A stretch of DNA of 64,000 nucleotides from Nissolia schottii (lineage: Eukaryota; Streptophyta; Magnoliopsida; Fabales; Fabaceae). The notes under the pieces are model-generated. The model was not told the origin of the DNA. It searched no databases and saw only the letters and a list, made by a program, of their open reading frames with translations. Made by a program: the position numbers and the translations under genes. The DNA lies in the NCBI GenBank assembly GCA_003254905.1, contig QANU01110032.1, positions 62,001 to 126,000 on the forward strand, written 5' to 3'. This document shows, one piece after another, positions 34,501-45,301 of the stretch. Each line of letters starts with the position of its first letter. The first letter of the stretch is position 1.

Positions 34501-37072
34501 TAAATCCAGAACTCCATAGGCCCAGACAACCTAACCAACAACAAAGATTTCTAGATAATATTGTGGCAAACAAGTTTTCATAAACATCAAGGCTCATGTT
34601 TCATTATTTTGCTACATTCTCCATTAATAGTCTACCTGGGATGTCATCTGAGCACCAGAAGTGATCATTTTCTTCATCAGCGCCAGCAGAAAGACCACTC
34701 TCTTCAGGTTGAACTGACGCTCCATCTATATGATCTTGCTGTCTGTCCAAAAATATTTGCTAGAAATCAAAAGAATGTTGTACTGCTTGCATATACTGAA
34801 AATAAAAATAGTCATTTTGAGCAGATTATACTTCCTATCTCGTGTCAGCTACAATTTTTTTGGTGGTTCTATCAAAAAGATATTCCTCATAGTCAACTTG
34901 GTTGCTATGGATTATGAATCATGACATTTTAAGGAAATCAGTTATGATTAGTGGTACACGACATGAGCTATATTGCTAAGAGAAATATGCACCTATAACA
35001 ACCGAATGAGTTATTAATGTAAGAAGTGAAAAGATTCAGAAATCAGAAACAATGTTAAGAGGAATGTATCACTGTAGTATTACCCTAAGAAAGAAACTAA
35101 TATTTACTGAGTCATCCACACATATGATAATGATAGTACCGACAATAGGTAATCCCACTTTCAGACAAGTTCAAGACCATAGGAGACAATGCTGGATAGC
35201 AGTGCAGATTGACCAGCGCCAAAAAACGCTATAGCAGGATAGCAAATAGCGGGATGAATGCTATTTTGAAAAATATCGACAACAATTGTGCAATGTATAC
35301 AACATTCATATAAATGTTTTAAGATAAAAATATTATCCAAAACTAAGATGAAATAGCTGAAATTTAAGGTTGAAATCAAAGAGTGGGAAAAACTTGGAAC
35401 AAAGAGAGGGATAGGGAGAAGAGGGGAATGGAGTGGGTTGCCAGAAGACAGCAGCTGCAGTCGCTGGTGGGAGGAGCTGCAGTTGGCGGAGAGAAGAGCA
35501 TAGGTTAGTCTATTTTGCACACACGAAGGAGCTGATGCCAGCTCGCCAATAGGTTGAAGAAGATAGGTGGAAGAAGATGAGTTTAAATGAGGCTAATGCA
35601 GACATTTTATCAGAAAAATAATGTGGTTAAAACAGAAATTTCATTAATATAAGTAAGGGAAAAAAGGCAATTCAGCTTGGAAACATGAAACATTAGGGTT
35701 TGGCTTAATAACACGGGTAGCCAATTGTGTTCTCTCCATTCCTCCCCAGTTGCTGCCACGATGGCGCTACACAGCCCACAATCTGCCGCAATATGTGGCC
35801 GCTGTGGCTGCTCCTAGAATACACGACACGATGCATGTCATTTTGCAGTGGCTGGCCGCACCACTCTGCATCGGCACTAATGCGCACTATTAACTACTCT
35901 GTTCAAGACACAAAAGATGCATTAATCATCAAAAGGCTAATATGTTCCAAATAAATTCAATGTCCCTTTGAAACAAGCTATGGTTTTTGATAATCTTATG
36001 TGTGAAATCTCAGCCCAAGACCACTGATTCTAAGTTAATACCAGATATTGTAGATGACAATTTCACATGATGTTAGTACCACGCATGGCACATTAGTTCT
36101 TTCAGCCGACATAGAGGCTTTATTTCCATTGTCATTCTCATTAAATAAAATGTTTTGCAATTTGAGGTGAAACTGGTGGGAATTATACACAAATTGTTCT
36201 TGTTAAAAATTAAATACCCCGGGCAAGCACTCCTTTAGAAAGATCCCAACAAAACGGTTGGTCATCAACAATGCAATTAAATGCAACTATAAAAATCACT
36301 AAACAACATATTCACGACGTTTTTCAGCATGCTCTCTAGTATCGACGGTTTCAAATTTGACTAAGGACATTACGTGCAACACGGATCAGGTTCCACATCA
36401 ATTAATGCGAAAAAACAGCAACCAGATAGAAAAAGGAAAGCCAGAACAAACTTTTGATACTACAAGTAATTAAGATGGTAAAATCCTAAAACTAAATCAG
36501 CTAATTGTGTTAATTTATTTACTAAAGTGATTTAGTTTATTTAGATAAACCGAAAACAGAAAATGGGCTTCAGCCCATTATTCTCCCACCAAAATAAATA
36601 AAAATGAAGAAAACAAAAATAACAAAAAGCCCCTTCAAATTAGATAACAGAATGGAAACAAGTGAAGAAAATTTAACTAAAAAAAACCAGACCTGTTCTG
36701 CGAAAGGAACTCTAAAGCACGCAACACCAATGTGTAAAGATATTCCACCTTTCGACTATAAACCTGTACAGAACCCTGAAGCAGCAGAGCAGCTACAATT
36801 ACACAGAAACAGCTATTTCAGTTGAACACGAGGCTTTAATTTCAAACCAATAATTTTACAAAACTAAAAATTGAAAATTTTCAACAGAAAACGAACTAAT
36901 GGGCCAAACCTTCTGCAAAATTCACATCTTCGCCGGATAAAATCTTCAGTAGGTAACCCTCGAGTTTCTTGGCGAGGTCAACTTCCCAGTTGGATTCTAG
37001 GTCACGCTCCGCGTGAATCGCGTGGAATCCACCGCCACCAGTTCCTCCTGGGTCCGAGGCACCCTTAGTCAT
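31502..37072 (-). CDS. CAPH2: Condensin-2 complex subunit H2 (CAP-H2 kleisin), 681 aa, 11 exons
   Basis: Exons in order: 37072-36910, 36792-36693, 34742-34636, 34255-34113, 34038-33588, 33491-33322, 33213-33055, 32965-32867, 32378-32277, 32197-32039, 31894-31502. All introns are GT-AG and codon counts close. CAP-H2 is the kleisin that closes the SMC2/SMC4 ring of condensin II and recruits its HEAT subunits, acting in the nucleus in chromosome compaction and organisation. Seen: the N-terminal [20 protein letters not shown] helix and [23 protein letters not shown] (residues about 22-86), the [10 protein letters not shown] motif, the acidic [15 protein letters not shown] box with [12 protein letters not shown] near the middle, the [12 protein letters not shown]-terminal winged-helix region, and a basic tail with [11 protein letters not shown] likely to be nuclear-targeting. 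Length is near that known for plant CAP-H2. Intron 2 is unusually long (about 1.95 kb). Confidence 0.93.
35190..35900. repeat. Possible repeat-derived insert in CAP-H2 intron 2
   Basis: The left part has repeated AnnGCTATAGCnGGATAGC-type words (35192-35262) and the right part has GCTGCCAC, GGCGCTAC and GCCGCAATATGTGGCCGC words (35750-35800), a texture seen in small plant DNA elements. Ends are unclear. It would explain much of the unusual intron length. Confidence 0.3.
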
Positions 37073-37636
37073 CTTCAGCTGAGAAAATCGCCCCGGAAAT
37101 CATAGTAATCTTGGATACTTGGGCTCTGGAGAAAGAAACCCTAGGGTTTCGATTTTCCCGCGAGAAATTGGAGAACTCGGAAAATAAGACTTAGGGTTTT
37201 GGAATTGCAGAGGAAGAAGAAAATGGGATGGGTGTCGCCAAGTTCGAAACTGGTTTAGAATATGGCGTGCAGCGAGAAGAGCAAACTATGGCAACCAACC
37301 TCAGGCTCAAAGTGGGAGAAAGAGAAAGAGAGAAGGAGAGAGAAAACGAACGTTGGAATCTTTTTGATTTTTTGATAATGTTTTTCCCGCTCGCTCCGTA
37401 CTTGCTGTTCAAAGGATAAGACTTGGGCCTCGTCCTGGGGCTGGGCCTCGTGTGGCCCACAAATCCAATAAGTTTGTACTGAAACTCTTTAAATGTGGGC
37501 TGAAAAGAGAAGAAAAACATTTCACAGATTCAAACCCAAAAAAGAACCCACTCACTTGCCTCGTTCATGGTTTGTGGGAGTTCCACGTTTTTGGATGAGA
37601 GGCTAGTGGTGACTTTTAGCATGGAATAATATATAT
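37073..37636. promoter_or_regulatory. 5' leader and promoter region of CAP-H2
   Basis: Sequence upstream of the minus-strand start, with an AG-rich tract at about 37310-37350 and GGGCC/GGCCC words near 37425-37460 that recall the GGGCC elements of plant proliferation-linked promoters. No TATA box recognised. Function is inference. Confidence 0.35.

Positions 37637-37638
<2 letters not shown>

Positions 37639-37685
<47 letters not shown>
37639..37685. repeat. (AC)n microsatellite
   Basis: About 23 uninterrupted AC units, preceded by a short (AT)n run. Confidence 0.95.
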
Positions 37686-37689
<4 letters not shown>

Positions 37690-39456
37690 GAGCTAACGAA
37701 CCAAGGTTGGTGGAGATAGCAAGGGTGTGTTTGGTTTCAATTTTCATTTTTAGAATTTCCTGTGTTTTGTAGGAATTTTGGTCCATAATGAATTAAGGAC
37801 CGTTCACCACAAAAGTTGATTCAAAATATCTCAATTTGGGAAACTGAACCTAATTCTATTAATGAGCAAGTTCTTCAGCAAGAATGCTTGTCCGGAAAAA
37901 CAAATAGATTTAAGATCAAGAACTTGAGAACCAAGAATATGAAGTACAAAGAATCAAAGTATTCAATTGAAAGATAGATGAAGAACAACTTTGATTGCAA
38001 CAAGATGAGTACAAAACACTTGAATTACAAGAAACTAACAAACAAGAAATGAAATGCTAATCCTAGGAATTGAAAAGGCAGAAAATAAGGAAATGGAAAA
38101 TTACTTGATTTCCTCGTAAACTCGTGTGTTGCAGAGACTGTAGGTGTATGTGAAGAGTTACAATTGAAAAATCCAAAGAGAAAATCTACACTAGTCATGC
38201 ATATTTATAGAAATCATAGTCTTCGTGCATATTGTCCATGTGTCTTTAGTGCAGTTGAGGCCCATGGTCTTCGCTCCATGTTGCTGAGTGCTTCCACTTA
38301 AAACTACCGGACAACTTCCTCTGATTAACTTCCTTGCTTTTGGCTCCAAATAACTTCCATGTGTTTAAATTTCTAATTCAAAACATGGCACAAACAGTTA
38401 TTTTCCTCACTGGATTACTTATCGTCCTCAAAGTTATTGCATTGGCTTTGCTTTTCTTGAAAATCCCAAGTCTTCAATCAGGTCATCCTTTATTAACCAT
38501 TCTATGAGAAAGTGCATCTTTCTTCTCTGATAACAAAATAGGTCAAAATAGGTCTTCAATCTATTTTTCTCAATTGCCCTTCTCCCTCATTAGGATCTTA
38601 AACTCCCAAGGCCAACTGCCTTGATTCTATCCCAAGAGGGTTGCTGACACACACCATCCTCTTGAATTTAGCAGGCCGCTTAACCAACTCCTATGTAAGT
38701 CGGGTAATATAAACATTCGAGATAAGGGGAAGCTACTATTCAAATTCCCTGCGGTTTATCTCTATCTAATCGACTTAACTCACCTATAAACGTAGATAAC
38801 CTCAGGTCATCGGGTATCACTCATTCTTTCTCTAAAATACTCACCAAAACCCTTGTGCTTACTTGAACATCGGATTGCCTTTACAGATACACCCCGCTGC
38901 CACTCTCTTTCGCACGAGGAACTCACGTTGAAACTTCTGTCAAGGCGTCTTTGTCAACCCTCTACGCATGTTCAGGTAACCTCGTTCCCTATACGAATTA
39001 CTTTGGAATAGATAGTAATTAAAGTCTTTTATTTAATATTTTCCGAAGAAACATTTTGATCCCAAATGAGAATTTAACGTCGTTTATTTTGTAACCTTAT
39101 CACAGACGTATAGCAATTTCTCTAGTAAATCAGTCATTTTTTTTTTTTTCGTATCGTCTGATCTCATATCAAAGAAACATACATTAGTATTGTTAGTATT
39201 GATCAATTACATGGTTAGTGTGACTCAATAAATAAATAAATCCCTCTAAGTCTTGTTCCATGAGTAACACATCCCCTTGTAATAAAATCCTAATACTTTC
39301 TTGTTATAAACGTAAATGATTTCAGACCGATCATGGTCTACCAAACAAATTGAGCAAAGCGTAATTGAATATTTGATCAAGTGAGAATAGTGACACTTTT
39401 CCTTAGCAATGTTTCACATTCAATCAAGGACCAGCAAAGCCATATAGATAGATAGA
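37690..39456. repeat. Intergenic DNA with probable LTR-derived segment (about 38400-39000)
   Basis: The stretch 38560-38990 contains blocks such as AACATCGGATTGCCTTTACA and TACACCCCGCTGCC that look like the transcribed part of an LTR of a plant retrotransposon. No primer-binding site, polypurine tract or coding domain could be tied to it, so class and limits are unknown. The remainder, 37690-38400 and 39000-39456, holds nothing I recognise. Confidence 0.3.
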
Positions 39457-42339
39457 TTAGTGGACCAATGGAACCGAGGGCTTTTCAGCGGGGATGGGCT
39501 TTGAAGCGGTCATGGGGGGAAGGGGCCCAAGTGCGTAGGGTACCCCAGAGTTAAGGATCCAAGCATCACGTTCAGTTGAATTGGCAAGCTCAAAGAACTT
39601 GCCTGGATAGTAATCGGTGGCCTCCACAGCGGTTATGGCCTTGACACCTGGCCACTTTGCCCTCTTGGAGAAGTCAGCACTAGGGCCCTTGTTGTTGTAC
39701 TCATAGTAGGTACATGTGTCCTTGAATGCAATCCCCATCCAGGGCATGTACCCTTCTGGCAGATAGATGTCATCAATTTGGGAATCCATGATCACCACCT
39801 TTGAGTATGTCTTCCATGGCCTACCCAAGTATGCTACCTGAAAGGAGATAATTATTAAGTGATATAGGTTAAGATAAATGAAATAGATATAGATCAATGG
39901 AAGAACACAAAGCAGTTTAGAATTTTTTTATTTTTATTTTTTCTAATATTGCGGTTGTGATTATCGCCATAATTGTGGTGTGCTTTCAATTCATAGAAAT
40001 CAGTCGCAAAGCAACCGCAATGAGCCGCACCATGCCACAATAGGCTTAGTTTCATGTTGCAACCACAAGAAATCTTTTGGCGCAATAGTTTGCAGTACTG
40101 TAGACTGCGACAAAGTGCTGTATGAGAATGCAAGTATTTCTCGTAATTATATTATTTGTCTTTGAACAAATTAATACCTTGGGCTTCAAGGTAGCCATCT
40201 GGGGCTCCCCGGTGAAGTGGCAGCTTTGGAAGACCAAGGCAGAGGGGCTATCAGCTTTAGCCCTGCCCCCTGCGGTGACCATGCATTGCTGGCTCTCAAG
40301 GGGCTTCCTCACTACGAGCTTGCAGTTCTGGAACACCCCTACGGCGTCCCCGAAGATGAAGTCGATGGTGCCTGATATGGTGCAGTCGCGATAGAATTGG
40401 CGCTGGGATTGGACGTACAGTGTGTCTTGGAAACCATCCATTTGGCAGTTGAAGAACACTGCCTGATCTGCTGTTACCCTAAGTGCCACAGCTTGGTGCT
40501 TCTCTGATCCCGCTGTGTTCTCAAACCCAACACCCTTGGCCATGAAGTTAGCACCATTAACTCCTGCAAGTAAGTTATATGGATATATATCAAAATGTTA
40601 GTTTTACCGTTAGTGTGAAATAATTGTGTAGAATGTTAAATGCACGTGTATGGTAACTGTTAGATTGATAAATGCATCTCGCTATTGTTGTTATTTTCTG
40701 TCAAAGACTCTTACTCTAAATTCTGGCTCTCTAACCTTTCTCTTCTATCCAATTGTAATTTATGAAAACTTGTGTGTTCTTACCGAAGGTTGCAGTGTTG
40801 TAAGTTTGGATACCATCCTTGTAGTTTTGGCTGCCAGTGAATTTGGTCTTGGTGGGGCCATCTCCAATGATTGTGACATGTGTCATGAACTTGTCCACGT
40901 TCACAATCTCCTTGTACACACCAGCCTTAACGTGAATCACAAAGGGTTTAGCGTTGTCCTTGGGAACGGTCTTGAGCGCGTCAGTGAGTGTCTTGAACTG
41001 TCCAGTCCCATCTTGAGCCACGACCGCATTAGGGGCAACATTTGCTTGCCCTGCCGCAAGAAGCCTTCTTTGCCCTTCACTCACCCATGAAGGGAAACCA
41101 TCCTCATCAGAGAGAAGCCTCCTGCTATTACTATTACCTACGGTGAACAGAAAACATTATTTGAACGTCATGAATTAATAATGTTATATCATGAATAATG
41201 CACCCTGATGTGTTTAGGGTTTAGGGTTGCAATAAAAATTACAACTCTCCCTCAATCAATCAATGTTCAAGGGATATTTCTAATTATTCTTGATGTCCTA
41301 AAATGCGGGGCAAATATGTATTTGCGATTTCTGTTTTAAAACCAAATCAAATAGATCTTAACATGTTAACGTGTAAGAGACGTGATATATGGTACTGAAA
41401 AATTTTGTATAAATAATATTTCTCATTACCTAGAGAGTTCAAATCGAAGCCTTCAAGGAATTTTGAGATGCCATTGACCATGTCCAAAGCATTGCTACTC
41501 ATCTCCAAGGATAATTTCAACGCCTTGGCCATCGTCTCGCCGGCCTGCGTGGTGGTGTTTTCGAACCCATCCAAGCACGTTTGTTGATGCGACAAGGTCC
41601 CGGCAATCCACACCTTAAGGTCATAGGCATACTCACTCAACTTGCTTAGGTCAAACTGCTCCAATGTCTTGATTGACCTGTTCATGCCGTCAACCGCATA
41701 GTCCAACACCTCGTTGCATATGTCCATGGCCTGCCTTGTCATGTTGTCCTTTGCCAACTCATTGTACAACTTTGAGTTGTGTATTTGGCTCAACAATTCC
41801 TCTGAGGTGGCGTTGAACGCCACCTTGATGAGCTCCTTTATGTCCGTTGTATCTTTCGATGCCTTCGAGAGGCTCTTCTCGCAGGTTTCTTTGTATTGCG
41901 TCGGTTGGCAAAGCGCTTCCACGTTGTTTTGATGGGTTGAGATTCCATGGTCACCGTTATCTTGAGAAGGAAAAAAAAAAAAAAGAATCAAATAGTATCG
42001 TCTTATGCGGATTATTTTGCATTTTAGGCGTTGTTGTGGGTTTTGTTATATTGTTTTTGTTCAATCTAAAATATTATAAATTGAAATTTCATTTAATGGT
42101 AGATGATTAATGAGTCTGACATCTAATGAGTTCAAATAACATAACTTTTTTTAGAGATTTCCGAGCATTCTTTCAACTATATATCAAAAAACAAGACTGC
42201 TATCTTTACCTTTGCCTTCATTTTTTGATATACCAATGGCCACGCAAGCTACCATGGCCACAAGGAGGATGGAAGAGATACCAACGATTGCAACTTTCTT
42301 CTTCCTGTCATGAGCACTAGCATTGTGTTGTTCTCCCAT
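39457..42339 (-). CDS. Pectin methylesterase with N-terminal inhibitor-like pro-region, 593 aa, 5 exons
   Basis: Exons: 42339-42210, 41960-41430, 41137-40784, 40563-40178, 39837-39457, all GT-AG, phases close. The enzyme removes methyl esters from homogalacturonan in the cell wall, releasing methanol and setting pectin stiffness. Seen: a signal-anchor helix at about residues 17-36 ([20 protein letters not shown]), a PMEI-like pro-domain about 56-215 with the CxxTxYxxxCE start ([11 protein letters not shown]), two RRLL processing sites at 226-229 and 244-247, then the catalytic beta-helix. Active-site motifs are complete: GVYKE, QAVAL (362-366), QDTL with D385 (384-387), DFIFG with D406 (406-410), LGRPW (471-475). 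Cleavage at RRLL in the Golgi is expected from the family. The C-terminus has a proline-rich tail. A group 2 (type I) PME. Confidence 0.95.
39920..40135. repeat. Possible small element in PME intron 4
   Basis: ATTGCGGTTG at 39951 and CAACCGCAAT at about 40010 are inverted copies, and GCAACC/GGTTGC words recur. This fits a small MITE in the intron, but ends and duplication are not visible. Confidence 0.3.
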
Positions 42340-43371
42340 ATCGATCTCTATGCAATGTTAAAAAATTGTTTTCTTATGAGAGAGATGTCAATGATATAGG
42401 AAAAGAATTGCTATTGTTAATTGGCCCTTTTTTTGTGGGCAGTGTTGAAATCAAAGCCCTAGGGCGATTGTGCTTTGGTAATTCTTAATTATGGCCTTTG
42501 ATTCTATTTATACACATCAATGATTTCTCTCCAACAAAATCACCAATTCCCTTGTTAACATGAAAGGTGCTTATTGTGCACCACAACATGTCTAGGCATG
42601 TTCACCTAACTCCTAAACTTGGCATAATGCATCACCTGAAATATAGTCATGGACTAATTTTGGGCTTGTTTAATTTGTTGAGGCAAACGATAATGGTTTC
42701 AGAAAGGGTGTATAGTTTAGAGGAGCTCCTTGAATCATGGACTTCAAAGCCAATATCAAAATGGAGGTCAAGGTCAATTCTTGACGTGTGTGCATGGCCT
42801 TTTACAGCTTTGTTGATGTGTAAAATTATATGTTAACTTAAGTAATCATGCTGTTATCTTTTACATCCAACCAAAACCGATAGTGCTATGATAAGTTGTT
42901 AGTTTGTTGCTTATGTTCCTATGTTAATAATTAGTTGCTAGCTTGTTGCTTATGTTCCCATGTCAATAAGTTTGTTAGTGTGTTATATGCATATAGGATA
43001 TATTTTACTCATTATATTAGTTTTGAATAAATTAATAATCTTGCCATAGAATATTCAAAGAAACTGACCTTGATTTATTAAAAGAAAAATAGAAAAAGAA
43101 TTCCTTTATTAAAACAAGAAACCATCATATTAGTTTTTGAAGTTGACAACTGACTTTAAATTCATTCTTGATGTTGAGAATCCTTCCTGAGGTCCATAAA
43201 GTTGATAAAAGTCGATTTAGTCATTCAACAGGTCCAATTAGTCCTTCACAAATATTAACTTAATTAATTTTTAGCAACTTCAGAGATATCAAAAGGGTTT
43301 TTGAATTTCTGAAACAAATTTAAAGTTAATTGCTACTTTAATGGTTTACTCGATAAGTTTTTATATTCCTC
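42340..43371. other. PME promoter region and intergenic DNA with a 38-bp tandem duplication
   Basis: Apart from the TATA box, the notable feature is a direct repeat at 42893-42929 and 42930-42968 built on GTTGCTTATGTTCCnATGT, with a third partial TAAGTTTGTTAG after it. No gene is seen. Confidence 0.5.
42503..42515 (-). promoter_or_regulatory. TATA box of the PME gene
   Basis: On the minus strand the sequence reads GTGTATAAATAGA, a strong plant TATA box, about 165 bases upstream of the start codon, at a distance that fits a leader of about 130 bases. Confidence 0.65.
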
Positions 43372-44660
43372 CACTACAAGAAAAATGTTAGTTATTGTTG
43401 GATTTTTTTTCAATTACCGTTGGAATTTTTGCTTTCTGTCGATTTTAGCGTCAGAAACGTGACCAAAGGTATAAACCTCGATAATAACTTATTATTGTCG
43501 AATATCACAATCTGACGGTAATTGGCGTCAAGTTAACCCGATGCAAATGGCGGTCCAGAACAATTCGTAATGAATCGGTTACCGTCAACTAAAACTGACG
43601 GTAATAATATTAATATTTTATTCTGTTTACTGTCAAAATTAACTGACAAAAATTTAATAATATTTTATTCATAAATTTTTTACGATTTACTGTCGGGCAA
43701 AGCCAACGGTAATATATTAATATTTTCTTGCATTTACCATCGGATATAGTCGACGGTAATGTCAATATAATATTAATATTTGTCAAAATGTATTGTAAAA
43801 AGAACTTATGGTAATTGTGAATATTTTATTAATATTTTGAAACTGTTACTGTCGGTATATTACATGGGTAATGTCTGACAGTAAAGATAATTAATTAAAT
43901 TATTACTTAATTCAATAAATTATTATATTCAATCAATTGTTTAATTCAATAAATTATTTATTATATAATTATTTAAGTACATAAATATTTAATTTAATAA
44001 TATTTTAATTAAATATAATAAATAATTTAATATTTATCTAATACAAAAATGTGACATTCCATATAAAATAAAAAGGTTTCATTAAAAATTTAATTAAATA
44101 AATGTATATTTAATTCAATTAATGTTTTAATTAAATATGATAAATAATTAAATAGAATATATAATCAAATATTTATCTATTTATTTTAATACATAAATAA
44201 TAAATTATCCTTATAAATAATTTAATATTAAAAGTGAATTTGTGCAATAAAATTTAATAAGAAAATTACTAATAATATTCAAATGAAATTATATTATAAG
44301 TTTTCAAGTAATTGCATATACTATTTTAAAAGATAAAAATTGTCATCGTCGTTTTCAAAATTAAGTTGATCATCGAACTCTTCTTCTTCACTATCACTGT
44401 CTCCATCAATATCTTCATTAGTAGCATGTTGGAGGTTAAACAGTTCAACTATTTCAGGTTCATCATCCAAAGTACTGCTACCTAATGTGTTAGAAAATGT
44501 AAACTCAACAATTATCGTTGCAAGGATTGGCTCTGTCAGTTGATATTCTTAATCAAATGTATTGCCTAAAGATTGTGTCATCAAAATTTGTCCACTTAGT
44601 TTGTTTTTCATCACAACTTTCCAATTTGATTGACTAGCTCCTAGATAGTTTGTGTAATAA
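43372..44660 (-). mobile_element. CACTA transposon end with transposase C-terminal remnant
   Basis: The terminus CACTACAAGAAAAATG at 43372 is the classic plant CACTA end. It is followed by many subterminal motifs TTACCGTC/GACGGTAA (43420-43880), then AT-rich DNA. On the minus strand 44340-44520 encodes an acidic tail including LDDEPEIVELFNLQHATNED and DSDSEEEEFDDQ, and 44590-44640 encodes SQSNWKVVMKNKLSG, which fit the C-terminus of a CACTA transposase ending toward this terminus; an in-frame stop separates the two parts. The other end of the element was not found, so it is truncated. Confidence 0.75.
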
Positions 44661-45039
44661 ACTATTTTGCTCTTTCAGCAATAATGAATGAATCATACCC
44701 TCTATATTAAGTAATATGCATAAAGTTTTAAGTTTAAATCTCATTCCAATCAATATAATTTTTAAAGTAAATGAAACATAAAAAATAAAAAGTTTTAGAA
44801 GAATATGAAAATAGTTGAACGACAAAACATAGTCAAAAGGATGAATCCAATTTAACCAAACATTTATATTGTTTCACTAAATTCAAAATGTCAAAAATAA
44901 ATATAGATACTTTTATTTTACTTATATTAATGATAATATAGACTTTACCTAATTAAGGAAGTATTTACTAAATTGTTTCTTGCGGAATTAGAAGAGCTAC
45001 AAGCCTCATACAAAAGAATCTTATTGTGAACACACATAT
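44661..45039. other. Intergenic DNA, nothing recognised
   Basis: AT-rich sequence between the CACTA remnant and a small MITE. No gene or RNA supported. Confidence 0.45.
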
Positions 45040-45177
45040 TGCATTTGGATTTAGATCATTTAAAAAGTAAAGTGAGGGATCTCACCATTGAATCATTGAA
45101 ATAAAAGTGGAACCCATTCTCACTTTGATGATTCAACGGTGAGATGCCTCATTTTTTTTTTATCTAAACCCATTGCA
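45040..45177. mobile_element. Small MITE, about 138 bp, near the 3' end of the IBR3-like gene
   Basis: The left arm TGCATTTGGATTTAGAT followed by GATCTCACCATTGAATCAT is the reverse complement of the right arm, which read as complement gives TGCAATGGGTTTAGAT and CATCTCACCGTTGAATCAT. Arms are about 57 bp, leaving almost no loop, so a transcript would fold into one hairpin. It lies about 125 bp beyond the stop codon of the minus-strand gene, within reach of the 3' UTR. Confidence 0.7.
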
Positions 45178-45301
45178 TCTATATTTGGAACACTTGTTGG
45201 AATTAAAGCTTCTCCTTTGAGCGCTTTCATGGCTGCTGTGTAATCTCCTGTCCGTACTAATTTGCAATTGGTGATTTTTCTTGTGCAGACATTTCACTTA
45301 C

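Noticed and set aside
40122-41090. Plus-strand open frames across the pectin methylesterase exons
   Set aside because: They are shadows of minus-strand exons with complete catalytic motifs.
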